This document shows, one piece after another, positions 34,411 through 42,195 of a stretch of DNA of 64,000 nt; position 1 is the stretch's first letter; each line of letters starts with the position of its first letter. The DNA is from Eggerthellales bacterium (GTDB lineage: Bacteria > Actinomycetota > Coriobacteriia > Coriobacteriales > Eggerthellaceae): positions 41,003-105,002 of the forward strand of contig JAQXVU010000085.1 in NCBI GenBank assembly GCA_029225085.1, read 5' to 3'. Below the pieces are notes generated by a model. That model saw only the letters and a program-made list of their open reading frames with translations, ran no database searches and had not been told where the DNA came from. A program made the position numbers and the translations under genes.

Positions 34411-34605
34411 ATGCAGATTAACTTCGATGAAATCGGCAATTTTATTTTCGGTACCTACGAGGGAATCGGCCTCTCTATCCTTGCGTTCCTGATTCTCTGC
34501 ATCGTCGGCGCCGTCATCTCCGAGAGAATGACCCGCCGTAAGTACGTCGATCGCCACACCAAGGAAGACGAAGACGAGTTCTTCGCCGAGGATGACGACG
34601 ATTAA
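34411..34605 (+). CDS. Small single-TM protein with acidic C-terminus
   Basis: 64 residues. A short N-terminal stretch is followed by one TM helix (IGLSILAFLILCIVGAVIS, about 19-37), a basic stop (RMTRRKY), and the acidic tail KEDEDEFFAEDDDD. AAGAGGAAT precedes the ATG. Divergent from serS. No family recognised; the layout resembles small membrane-associated adaptor proteins. Confidence 0.7.
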   Translation: MQINFDEIGNFIFGTYEGIGLSILAFLILCIVGAVISERMTRRKYVDRHTKEDEDEFFAEDDDD

Positions 34606-34723
34606 CCCGCGATAAAGGCGCCGGCTAGCCGCATCTGGCGTGCCGGTGCTGCTGTTTCCGAGGCACGCGCCAAAATTCAGGGCGCCGGCCTCTCTTCGCA
34701 GGCCGACCAACCACGCCGAGCTC

Positions 34724-34824
34724 AACCCCCGCTCCCAGGACGTGGCCTCATTCCGGGAGTACAACCCCGTTCCCAGGGCACGACTCCTGCTCCCAGAGTG
34801 CGATCCCGTTCCCAGGGTGCGACC
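34724..34824. repeat. About five degenerate 20 bp tandem repeats
   Basis: Core CCCGTTCCCAGGGTGCGA repeats at about 34763-34782, 34783-34802 and 34803-34821, with weaker copies at 34724-34762, between the small membrane-protein gene and the tRNA-Leu(CAG) terminator. Confidence 0.75.
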
Positions 34825-34830
34825 AGAGAA

Positions 34831-34858
34831 ACAAAAAGACCGCTCCGAAGAGCGGTCT
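34831..34858 (-). terminator. Terminator of tRNA-Leu(CAG)
   Basis: 9-bp stem AGACCGCTC / GAGCGGTCT with loop CGAA (34837-34858), followed on the minus strand by TTTTTGTTTC. Confidence 0.92.
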
Positions 34859-34868
34859 GAACATTCAC

Positions 34869-34955
34869 TGGTGCGGGTGAAAGGACTTGAACCTTCATGA
34901 GATTGCTCTCATACGGACCTGAACCGTACGCGTCTGCCAATTCCGCCACACCCGC
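34869..34955 (-). tRNA. tRNA-Leu (anticodon CAG)
   Basis: Class II tRNA on the minus strand. Acceptor GCGGGTG / CACCCGC, CCA encoded (plus 34869-34871), anticodon stem TACGG/CCGTA with loop TTCAGGT (anticodon CAG), long variable arm, T-arm GGTTCAAGTCC. It reads CUG codons. Confidence 0.96.
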
Positions 34956-34987
34956 ATTTGTGTGGCTTGCTTAACAAGCAAGACGGA

Positions 34988-35016
34988 ATGTTACCCGACA
35001 ATTCCTCACTTTGCAA
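34988..35016 (-). promoter_or_regulatory. Promoter of tRNA-Leu(CAG)
   Basis: Minus strand -35 TTGCAA (plus 35011-35016), 17-bp spacer, -10 TAACAT (plus 34988-34993). Confidence 0.7.
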
Positions 35017-35023
35017 GAAGGAT

Positions 35024-35052
35024 TTCAAACTTTTTGTCACAACCAGTATCAT
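35024..35052 (+). promoter_or_regulatory. Promoter of the multi-TM kinase gene
   Basis: TTCAAA (35024-35029), 17-bp spacer, TATCAT (35047-35052). The -10 falls at the ATG of the longest open frame, which supports translation starting at the downstream GTG instead. Confidence 0.6.
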
Positions 35053-35164
35053 GTCCCTAGAAAATCGCGGAGAACGATGCGTTGCGCCCCACGATGCACA
35101 GGGCGGCACGCACCCCAACACAGCACGATTCTATGCGCGACAGGACGCAGAACAGGAGGCATCT

Positions 35165-36925
35165 GTGGAAGAAGAAGCTGAAGCTCCTTTACTCCTTGGC
35201 AGGTACCGTCTGCTGCAGGAAGCGGGTTCCGGCGGATACGCCACCGTGCAGCTGGCCTGGGATACCCGCATTCAGCGCAAGGTTGCTGTGAAATGCCTAG
35301 AGCTCGGCGACGCCGAGGGCAACCTGAACTCCCAAGACCTCACGGATCAGGACAGTTGGGATCAGGTCCCCGGCCTCGAGGAAGCCCGCACCGCCGCTCT
35401 GCTGAACCACCCCAACATCGTCACCGTCTACGACTTCGCAGTAGAAGACTCCTGCGCCTACCTCTTCATGGAGTACGTCGATGGCCTCACCCTTCGCCAG
35501 GTCATGCAGGAGGCGCGGGAGGACATGAACACAGACATGGTTGCCGCGGTCTTCTCCGACGTGGCCCATGCCCTCACCTACGCCCACGACAATCAGGTGC
35601 TGCACCTCGACATCAAGCCGGAGAACGTGCTCATCAATCACGAGGGTCAGGTAAAGGTGTCCGACTTCGGCCTGGCAACCCTTTCCGGCTCCCAGGGCTT
35701 CTCGTCGGCAACCGGCGGCACCATCGGCTACATGCCCCCTGAACAGATCCGTCTGCAACAACTCGACGAGCGCTGCGACGAGTGGGCCTTAGCCTCCCTC
35801 ACCTACGAGATGATCTCCGATCAGAACCCCTTCCGCGTCCGCTCCCTCTCGAAGGCAGCCGAAACCATCGAGAACGCCGAGATTGCCCTGCCCTCCCTCT
35901 GCATGGAGGGCCTCACCGACGAGGCCGACGACGTCATCTGCTACGCGCTAGATCCTGACCGTGACGAGCGCTATGACACCGTAGCCGACTTCGCCAACGA
36001 GCTTCTTCCCCTCTTAGGCAATGCAGAAGAAGGCCATCGCCAGCTCGCCGATCTGGTTTTCCGCGCCTGCGACGATGGGGAAGTGGAGCCAGAACCCACT
36101 CCTCGCGGACCCATCCCCTCCCTGGGTAAAACCGGTCGCGCCATCCTGACCCGTCTTTGGGCGGCGGCCAACACCGCGGCCCTGGGATTCGCCGCCCTGT
36201 CGTTCATCCCCGCCGTGGGGAAATGGGATGACCCTATATATCTAGGCGTCTATGCAGCCCTCATCGCCGCCGCAGCCATTCTTCCTCATATAGGGGTCAC
36301 CTTAGCTCTCATCGCCTTCGGCCTGGCTCTTTTCGTAAACGAAGCATTCATCCCCGGTGTTGCCTTGGTGGCTGCAGCGGCAGGATGGTGGTACACCTGC
36401 GGACGCAAGGACCCCTTGCTGGCCTGCGCGACCACCGCCCCGGCAACGGCGGGTCTTCTCGGATTCTCCTGGGTCGCCCCTCTGCTGGCCGGACTCTCGA
36501 AAGACGTTAAGGGAAGTCTCATCGCCTCCCTCATGTCCCTCCTGATAGCCACGCTCTTGGCGGGATTGGGCTCCGCCTCGCTTTTGGGCTACCTGCAAGG
36601 TGCAGCCACCTACCCTGGCGGATCCTATAGCGACGTGCTGGTCACCTTCATAACGACCCCGGCCTTCTGGGTCCTCGCCGCGACCTGGGTGCTTTCCGCT
36701 CTTATCACTGCAGCAATAGCAAGAAAGGGAACCAGGCGTTGGGCCATCACCTCCGCCATTACGGGCTGCTTGGTGCTGGTTGCAGGCTACCTTGGCGCTT
36801 CCTTCGTAGAGGTCGGTGCTCTCGTTGTCCCCGAACCGCTCTTCTTCGGCATCACCGCCGCCACCCTTGCCGCGAGCATCGCAGGAGCCTTCTGTCTCTT
36901 TCCGCCTATGCGCGGCAAGGAATAA
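35165..36925 (+). CDS. Membrane serine/threonine protein kinase (non-RD, multi-TM C-terminus)
   Basis: 586 residues. Kinase domain residues about 10-290: glycine loop LLQEAGSGGYATVQLAW, VAVKCLEL (ATP Lys), HLDIKPENVLINH in place of HRDxKxxN, VSDFGLATLSG, and GTIGYMPPEQI. Its catalytic loop is non-RD. The C-terminal half (about 320-580) has about seven hydrophobic segments and no PASTA domains, so it is probably a membrane-located kinase without a cell-wall sensor. GTG at 35165 preceded by AGGAGG; the frame extends upstream but its ATG overlaps the promoter. It may replace PknA, which is missing from the FHA-PknB cluster. Confidence 0.85.
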   Translation: MEEEAEAPLLLGRYRLLQEAGSGGYATVQLAWDTRIQRKVAVKCLELGDAEGNLNSQDLTDQDSWDQVPGLEEARTAALLNHPNIVTVYDFAVEDSCAYLFMEYVDGLTLRQVMQEAREDMNTDMVAAVFSDVAHALTYAHDNQVLHLDIKPENVLINHEGQVKVSDFGLATLSGSQGFSSATGGTIGYMPPEQIRLQQLDERCDEWALASLTYEMISDQNPFRVRSLSKAAETIENAEIALPSLCMEGLTDEADDVICYALDPDRDERYDTVADFANELLPLLGNAEEGHRQLADLVFRACDDGEVEPEPTPRGPIPSLGKTGRAILTRLWAAANTAALGFAALSFIPAVGKWDDPIYLGVYAALIAAAAILPHIGVTLALIAFGLALFVNEAFIPGVALVAAAAGWWYTCGRKDPLLACATTAPATAGLLGFSWVAPLLAGLSKDVKGSLIASLMSLLIATLLAGLGSASLLGYLQGAATYPGGSYSDVLVTFITTPAFWVLAATWVLSALITAAIARKGTRRWAITSAITGCLVLVAGYLGASFVEVGALVVPEPLFFGITAATLAASIAGAFCLFPPMRGKE

Positions 36926-37026
36926 CCCCCAAGAACCTCATCCGCATCAGGCGGGCATGCGCAGCAGTCTCATGCTCGGCAGCCGCGCTAGGTGACGTTC
37001 GCGCGTGCAGGAAAACCAAAGCCCCC

Positions 37027-37971
37027 TTACGGGTTGCAGATGCCGCAGGGCTCATAGCCCTGATCGATAAGGTCCTGACGAGGACCCTCGTACTCCTGGC
37101 GATTCGCCGCACTCATGCTCTCAGCGCCCTGGCAGTCAGGCAGGTGGAACTTCTTGCTCTTCACGTTCAGAATGTACTCACCCTCAGCGTTCACCTCAGA
37201 ACCCTGATTCTTCAGACTCCAGTTCTCGCCGGTGGCATAGTCAATTTCCACTCCGGGCTGCACGTTGTAGCAGTACACGTTGAAGCAGATGCCCGCTCCG
37301 TCGTCTTCCACCGACTGAGCTTCCATCTGAACGCCGCTGGCCACCAGGTTGTCACCCTCAAAGATAGGGGTAACCCTATACACCACGTGATTGTCCGTGG
37401 CCTTCACGTATTTGGCGACTCGGCTCTCGAAGGGCTCCATGCCCTGCACGTTCATATAGCGGGTACCGGTAATGAGGTTCTCCTCGTTGGCGTTCTCCGC
37501 TGTCAGCTGATAGCCGATGAGGTGACAGCGGTTGTACACCGCTCGCTGATCGACGAAAGAGTAGAAGTTCTGCTCCCAACCCGTGGGATACACCGATGAG
37601 ATGTCGCCTCGCTTTTCCGTGGGCATGGTCTCTTCGCCCACCACGGCGAAGGTCTCGGTGCAGCGACCAAGATCATCGAGGTCGCCGTACTCCTCGGTTC
37701 CCGGGTCAGCCTGCAAGTCATCCTGAGAGAAGGAGGGCTCGTTGTCGTTCACTTCCACATAGGGGTCGCCCTCATATTCGGGGACATCGGAAACCTGCAC
37801 CACCTCGGTAGCGGCATGGTCTATCGTCCCCGTCTCAGACTGGCTCAGATCACCAGAGCATCCGGCAAGGACGCTCAGAGCGAGGGCGAAAGACGCCGCT
37901 ATGGCCCAAAGGGCGCGCAAGGGGCCGGCGTTCAGCAACCCATTCTGTTCCTTCTGTTCGGCTTTAAGCAC
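37027..37971 (-). CDS. Lipoprotein DNA/RNA non-specific endonuclease with C-terminal Cys motif
   Basis: 314 residues. A lipobox (SFALALSVLAGC, Cys about 39) anchors the protein outside the membrane. An acidic linker is followed by a DNA/RNA non-specific endonuclease domain (about 130-260): CHLIGYQLTAENANEENLIT with the catalytic His, and TRYMNVQGMEPFE, as in DNA-entry nucleases. The C-terminal 45 residues (FHLPDCQGAESMSAANRQEY, ending GYEPCGICNP) resemble an Ada-type metal-binding motif with two Cys pairs. GTG at 37971 with AGGAGG six bases upstream. Divergent from serA. Confidence 0.85.
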   Translation of the reverse strand: MLKAEQKEQNGLLNAGPLRALWAIAASFALALSVLAGCSGDLSQSETGTIDHAATEVVQVSDVPEYEGDPYVEVNDNEPSFSQDDLQADPGTEEYGDLDDLGRCTETFAVVGEETMPTEKRGDISSVYPTGWEQNFYSFVDQRAVYNRCHLIGYQLTAENANEENLITGTRYMNVQGMEPFESRVAKYVKATDNHVVYRVTPIFEGDNLVASGVQMEAQSVEDDGAGICFNVYCYNVQPGVEIDYATGENWSLKNQGSEVNAEGEYILNVKSKKFHLPDCQGAESMSAANRQEYEGPRQDLIDQGYEPCGICNP

Positions 37972-38053
37972 CTGCAACCTCCTTCGTGGGTTCCGCTTCT
38001 TGAATTTTGCTATAACTTGGTTGGGTAATACAGACGAAGAGGAGATTCCTACC

Positions 38054-39202
38054 ATGAAGACCCAAATCCATTGCCTTAACAACATCTCCCCCAAGGGCAC
38101 CGCTCTGCTGGGAGAGGGCTACGAGCTCACCGACGACATTCAGGAGGCCAGCGGCATCCTGGTACGTTCCGCCGCCATGCACGACATGGAGTTCTCTGAG
38201 AACCTGCTGGCCATCGCCCGCGCAGGTGCCGGCGTGAACAACATCCCCCTCGACCGCGCCGCAGAAGAGGGCATCGTCGTGTTCAACACCCCTGGCGCTA
38301 ACGCCAACGCCGTGAAGGAGCTGGTCATCGCCGCACTGCTCATGGGCAGCCGCGATCTGGTGGGAGGCATCTCCTGGTGCCGCGACAACGCCGAGGATGA
38401 GAACATCACCAAGGCAGCAGAAAAGGCCAAGAAGGCATTCGCTGGTCGCGAGATTCAGGGCAAGACCCTGGGCGTCATCGGCCTCGGCGCAATCGGCGCA
38501 CTGGTTTCCAACGCCGCCATCTCCCTGGGCATGCAGGTCATCGGCTATGACCCCTACATGTCCGTTCCCGCAGCTCTGCGCCTCGATCCTCAGGTGCAGG
38601 TAGCCAACAAGGTCGAGGACGTTTACGCCGCCGCTGACTACCTGACCATCCACGTTCCCGCCACTGATTCCACCAAGGGCATGATCAACGCTGAGGCAAT
38701 TGCCCTTATGAAGGATGACGCCGTCTTCCTGAACTTCTCCCGCGACACCCTGGTGAACGAGGCCGACATGGCCGCCGCCCTGGCCGAGGGCAAGCTGGGC
38801 AAGTACATCACCGACTTCGCCACCCCTGGCGTTATGAAGATGGAAAAGGCCATCGCCCTTCCTCACCTGGGCGCATCTACCGATGAGGCCGAGGAGAACT
38901 GCGCCATGATGGCCGTCCGCCAGATGCGCAACTTCCTGGAGAACGGCAACATCGTGAACTCCGTGAACTACCCCGCCATCGACGCGGGCGTTGCCGCTGG
39001 TCCTCGCGTGGTCATCCTCTCCGAGGCCACCGACACCCTGGTAGCTGACATCACCGCAGCCTTTGGCGCCGTTGCCGGCATCATTTCCAAGGCCAAGGGC
39101 AACAACGCCGCCACCATCGTCGATCTGGCCCAGGAGCCTTCCGACGACACCCTCAGCGCTGTCGCCGACATCGACGGTGTCCGCCTGGTGCGCATGCTCT
39201 AA
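38054..39202 (+). CDS. serA: D-3-phosphoglycerate dehydrogenase (short form)
   Basis: 382 residues. It oxidises 3-phosphoglycerate to 3-phosphohydroxypyruvate for serine synthesis. Rossmann motif GVIGLGAIGALV (near residue 142), catalytic Arg and Asp/Glu regions (LVRSAAMHD, LNFSRDTLVNEADM), and His in ALPHLGASTDEAEEN. The C-terminal about 70 residues look like a small ACT-like regulatory domain; the allosteric substrate-binding domain of larger SerA is absent. ATG at 38054 with GAGGAGA upstream. A strong terminator follows, then a tandem-repeat spacer. Confidence 0.92.
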   Translation: MKTQIHCLNNISPKGTALLGEGYELTDDIQEASGILVRSAAMHDMEFSENLLAIARAGAGVNNIPLDRAAEEGIVVFNTPGANANAVKELVIAALLMGSRDLVGGISWCRDNAEDENITKAAEKAKKAFAGREIQGKTLGVIGLGAIGALVSNAAISLGMQVIGYDPYMSVPAALRLDPQVQVANKVEDVYAAADYLTIHVPATDSTKGMINAEAIALMKDDAVFLNFSRDTLVNEADMAAALAEGKLGKYITDFATPGVMKMEKAIALPHLGASTDEAEENCAMMAVRQMRNFLENGNIVNSVNYPAIDAGVAAGPRVVILSEATDTLVADITAAFGAVAGIISKAKGNNAATIVDLAQEPSDDTLSAVADIDGVRLVRML

Positions 39203-39228
39203 GAGCTTTTCACATAAGCTCCGTCACG

Positions 39229-39262
39229 AGAGGGTCTCGCTACAGGCGAGACCCTCTTTTCT
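39229..39262 (+). terminator. Terminator of serA
   Basis: 12-bp stem AGAGGGTCTCGC (39229-39240) / GCGAGACCCTCT (39246-39257), loop TACAG, then TTTCT. Confidence 0.94.
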
Positions 39263-39266
39263 ACTT

Positions 39267-39390
39267 CCAGCGCTTCCTTCGCTCGTCACGAAACGCTTCC
39301 CGCGCGTTCCAGAGCTTCTATCGCTCACCTCGGAGCCTCCTTCGCTCATCCCAGCGCTTCCTTCGCTCTCCCCGACGCTCTTTCTGTTCG
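39267..39390. repeat. Six degenerate 20-22 bp tandem repeats downstream of serA
   Basis: Units at 39267-39286, 39287-39308, 39309-39330, 39331-39350, 39351-39370 and 39371-39390; consensus CCAGCGCTTCCTTCGCTC. Each keeps an AGCG...CGCT half-palindrome. They fill most of the gap before fhaA. Confidence 0.85.
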
Positions 39391-39489
39391 TGTCGATTAA
39401 GTAGAAATCACTTTCGATATTCCAGTTTGTGGCATGATATGGTGCAGCAAAAAGTGCCTAGTGAAAATGCAGCCCAAAAAGGAGTATTC

Positions 39490-40566
39490 ATGGGTTTCCT
39501 CTCCCGTTTCGAAAAGCGCGTCGAAGATGGCTTCGACGAGGCAGCAGATAAGATGTTCGATGCACCTATTTCCCCTGTGCAGATTTCCAAGAAGGCCGAA
39601 AAGGCCATGCGCCGAGAAAAGATGGTGGGAGCAGGTCGTCAGTACGCCCCAACCCTATACACCGTTTTGGTAAACCCCCAGGACGATCAGCGTCTGTTCG
39701 GCTACTACCCAACGCTTGCCGGCGAGACCGAGACCTATCTGTCCGCAAAGGCCGCCGAGGCGGGCCTTACTATGGATGGTCAGCCCCTGGTGCGCTTCAT
39801 CGTCGATGGCGAGCTGAAGCGCGGTAAGTTCGATGTCATCGCTGAGCTGGTAGCAGCCCCTATCGTGGCCCAGCTTCGTCAGGAAGAGATGGAACGCTAC
39901 GGTATCGCCGACAACGGTGGCTATCAGCAGCAGCCTGCAGATCCCTACGGTTACGGTCAGGAGGACTTCCCCTACGTTCCCGAAGAGGAGATCGATCGCT
40001 CCATCGACTACGGCGAGTACACCTTTAACAGCGAGGACTTCCAGAGCCATCAGGCCGGATACGGCAACCCCGCCGCATTCCCCCAGCAGCCCGCCGCAGC
40101 CGGTTATGGCGAAGCAGCTGGTGTAGCCGCCGCAGGCGCAGGGTTCGCTGCTGGTGCAGCCGCTGGTGCCGCAGCCGGTGCGGGTGCTCAGGGCATGAAC
40201 CAGGCAGCCGCCCACCAGGCCGCACAGCCTCAGAGCCCTCAGCGCAACACGCCCGCTCCTGCTCCCATGTTCATCAGCCCAAATGCACGGCTTACCAATA
40301 TCTCCTCTAATCAGATCTATGACCTGAACGGTCGCCCCATCGTCATGGGCCGCGGCGCAGACGCCACCTTCCCCATCGGAGACATTCACGCAAGCCGCGT
40401 ACACGCCAAGATGCAGTACGACCCTGACAGGGGTTGGATCATCACCGACCTCGGCTCCGCCAACGGAACCAAGGTGAACGGAAACCCCATCTCGGCTCTG
40501 GTACTGCAGGATGGAGACCGCATTACCATCGGCCTTACCAATTTCCTGTTCAACTATCGCCGCTAA
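39490..40566 (+). CDS. fhaA: DUF3662 and FHA-domain protein FhaA
   Basis: 358 residues. Residues 1-120 are the DUF3662 domain (MGFLSRFEKRVEDGFDEAADK... and VDGELKRGKFDVIAELV). A low-complexity Gln/Ala/Gly/Tyr linker (about 130-265) follows. The C-terminal FHA domain (about 275-358) has GRGADATFPIGDIHASRVHA and SANGTKVNGNPI, which bind phosphothreonine peptides. It is the first gene of the actinobacterial FHA/PstP/RodA-PBP/PknB cluster; in mycobacteria FhaA binds phosphorylated MviN and PknB to regulate peptidoglycan synthesis. AAAAGGAG precedes the ATG. Confidence 0.94.
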   Translation: MGFLSRFEKRVEDGFDEAADKMFDAPISPVQISKKAEKAMRREKMVGAGRQYAPTLYTVLVNPQDDQRLFGYYPTLAGETETYLSAKAAEAGLTMDGQPLVRFIVDGELKRGKFDVIAELVAAPIVAQLRQEEMERYGIADNGGYQQQPADPYGYGQEDFPYVPEEEIDRSIDYGEYTFNSEDFQSHQAGYGNPAAFPQQPAAAGYGEAAGVAAAGAGFAAGAAAGAAAGAGAQGMNQAAAHQAAQPQSPQRNTPAPAPMFISPNARLTNISSNQIYDLNGRPIVMGRGADATFPIGDIHASRVHAKMQYDPDRGWIITDLGSANGTKVNGNPISALVLQDGDRITIGLTNFLFNYRR

Positions 40567-40572
40567 TCTCAC

Positions 40573-40597
40573 GCCCCAGGCTCTGACCTGGGGCTTT
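40573..40597 (+). terminator. Possible attenuator between fhaA and fhaB
   Basis: 8-bp stem GCCCCAGG / CCTGGGGC with loop CTCTGA, followed by TTTCGCG. The tail is weak. Confidence 0.45.
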
Positions 40598-40645
40598 CGC
40601 GCCCTATACGGCTCATAACCACAGTAATCCCAGGAGGAACCCCCT

Positions 40646-41059
40646 TTGATAGATATCACGCTGCTCGTCGGACGAATTCTGTTCGTAGCGCTCCTGTACC
40701 TCTTCCTCTTCGCCATCATGAAGACCGGCATTGGCCTGGTAAAGGGCCAGCGTCGCGCCGCGAAGAGCTGGACGGTCACCGTCGAGCGGGGTCCCAAGGA
40801 GCTGCGAGGCGTTCGTATCAACGTACGTGGCCCGGTTATCGTGGGCCGCAGCCCCGGATCGGACATCGTCATCGGCGCTGAATATGTCTCCGGACGTCAC
40901 GCCCGTTTCTCCATCATGGGTCAGAACCTCTTCATCGAGGATCTGAACTCAACGAACGGCACCGCAGTGAACGGGCAGCGCATTTTCGAGCCCACCACGC
41001 TGAAGAGCGGTGATGCCGTCATCATCGGCGACGTCGTCATCAGGGTGAGGTACGCATAA
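40646..41059 (+). CDS. fhaB: FHA-domain protein FhaB
   Basis: 137 residues. An N-terminal TM helix (LLVGRILFVALLYLFLFAIM) is followed by a C-terminal FHA domain (about 60-135) with VGRSPGSDIVIGAEYVSGRH and NSTNGTAVNGQRI. TTG start with AGGAGG upstream. The stop overlaps the pstP ATG, so translation is probably coupled. In other actinobacteria FhaB (FipA) connects PknB phosphorylation to division. Confidence 0.93.
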   Translation: MIDITLLVGRILFVALLYLFLFAIMKTGIGLVKGQRRAAKSWTVTVERGPKELRGVRINVRGPVIVGRSPGSDIVIGAEYVSGRHARFSIMGQNLFIEDLNSTNGTAVNGQRIFEPTTLKSGDAVIIGDVVIRVRYA

Positions 41060-42195
41060 TGCCAAAGCAAAGCAGGGATATGAGGCACCGGGCGATCCAT
41101 GCCCAGTCCTCCTTCGGTTCAAGAACAGACGTCGGCTGCGTACGCGAGCGCAACGAGGACAGCTTGGTGGTTTCACCGCCTCTCTTCGCCGTAGCTGACG
41201 GCATGGGCGGTCATGCGGCAGGCGATGTCGCTTCCGAAACCGCCGTCGAGACTCTGCAGAAGTTCGCTCCCACCAGCGCAAACGTAGAGGACCTTGGCCA
41301 AGCAGTCATCAACGCCAACATGGCGGTCATCGAAGAATCCCGCAAGGCGGGCCTCGAGGGCATGGGCACCACTATGACCGCTGCCGTCATAGAGAAGAGC
41401 CGTATCGCCATCGCCCATGTGGGCGACTCCCGCGCCTATCTGCTGCATCACGGACGCCTTCAGCAGATCACCCGCGATCACAGCCTCATGGCCGACATGA
41501 TAGAAGCGGGCCGCATCACCCCCGAAGAGGCCCGTCACCATCCCAACCGTTCCATCATCACCCGCGCCTTGGGCTCCGATCCGGCCATGCAGCCAGATCT
41601 CTACGAGCTCACCGCGTCTCCGGGAGACCGTCTGCTCCTTTGCTCCGACGGTCTGTATTCCATGGTGGAAGACGAGCAGATTCAGAGCATCCTCGCACGC
41701 ACCCGCGATCCCCAACGCTGCGCCAGCGCCTTGGTGAACGCAGCCATCGCCGCAGGAGGCCTCGACAACACCACGGTCATTGTCGTCGACATCACAGGCG
41801 ACAGCATCGAACAGCGAAAGAAGAAGGTGTTCCGCTCACGCATGGGCATGGTTGCCCTGATTCTGGCCCTGCTGGCCATTGTGGGAACAGCAGCCTTCGC
41901 CTTGTCCTCCTACATAAACAATTCCGCCTACCTTATTACCGAAGACGGCAAGGTTGCGGTGTACCAAGGCATCGACGACGAATTCCTCGGCATGCCCTTA
42001 AGCCACCTCGACCGCGTCACCGACGTGAAAGTCGACGACCTAGAGGCTGGCGTACAGGTTCGCCTAGAAGAAGGCATCGCCCTCGACAGCCTCGATGAGG
42101 CAAACAACATCATCAATCAGTACGAAGAGTACGTGGCTCAGCAGCAAGAAGCCGAAAGCGCAAAGAACAGCAAGAAGAAGGGAGGCCGAGAGTGA
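41059..42195 (+). CDS. pstP: PP2C-family serine/threonine phosphatase
   Basis: 378 residues. Catalytic domain residues about 10-255: RTDVGCVRERNEDSLVV, VADGMGGHAAGDVAS (metal-binding Asp), HVGDSRAYLL and LLLCSDGLYSMVEDEQI. One TM helix (about 260-285), then a short extracytoplasmic domain. It opposes PknB-type phosphorylation. Start overlaps fhaB; its stop overlaps the GTG of the next gene by 4 bp. Confidence 0.95.
   Translation: MPKQSRDMRHRAIHAQSSFGSRTDVGCVRERNEDSLVVSPPLFAVADGMGGHAAGDVASETAVETLQKFAPTSANVEDLGQAVINANMAVIEESRKAGLEGMGTTMTAAVIEKSRIAIAHVGDSRAYLLHHGRLQQITRDHSLMADMIEAGRITPEEARHHPNRSIITRALGSDPAMQPDLYELTASPGDRLLLCSDGLYSMVEDEQIQSILARTRDPQRCASALVNAAIAAGGLDNTTVIVVDITGDSIEQRKKKVFRSRMGMVALILALLAIVGTAAFALSSYINNSAYLITEDGKVAVYQGIDDEFLGMPLSHLDRVTDVKVDDLEAGVQVRLEEGIALDSLDEANNIINQYEEYVAQQQEAESAKNSKKKGGRE

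Noticed and set aside
34958..35164. N-terminal extension of the multi-TM kinase
   Set aside because: The upstream ATGs overlap the tRNA promoter region or the kinase's own -10; the GTG at 35165 has AGGAGG.
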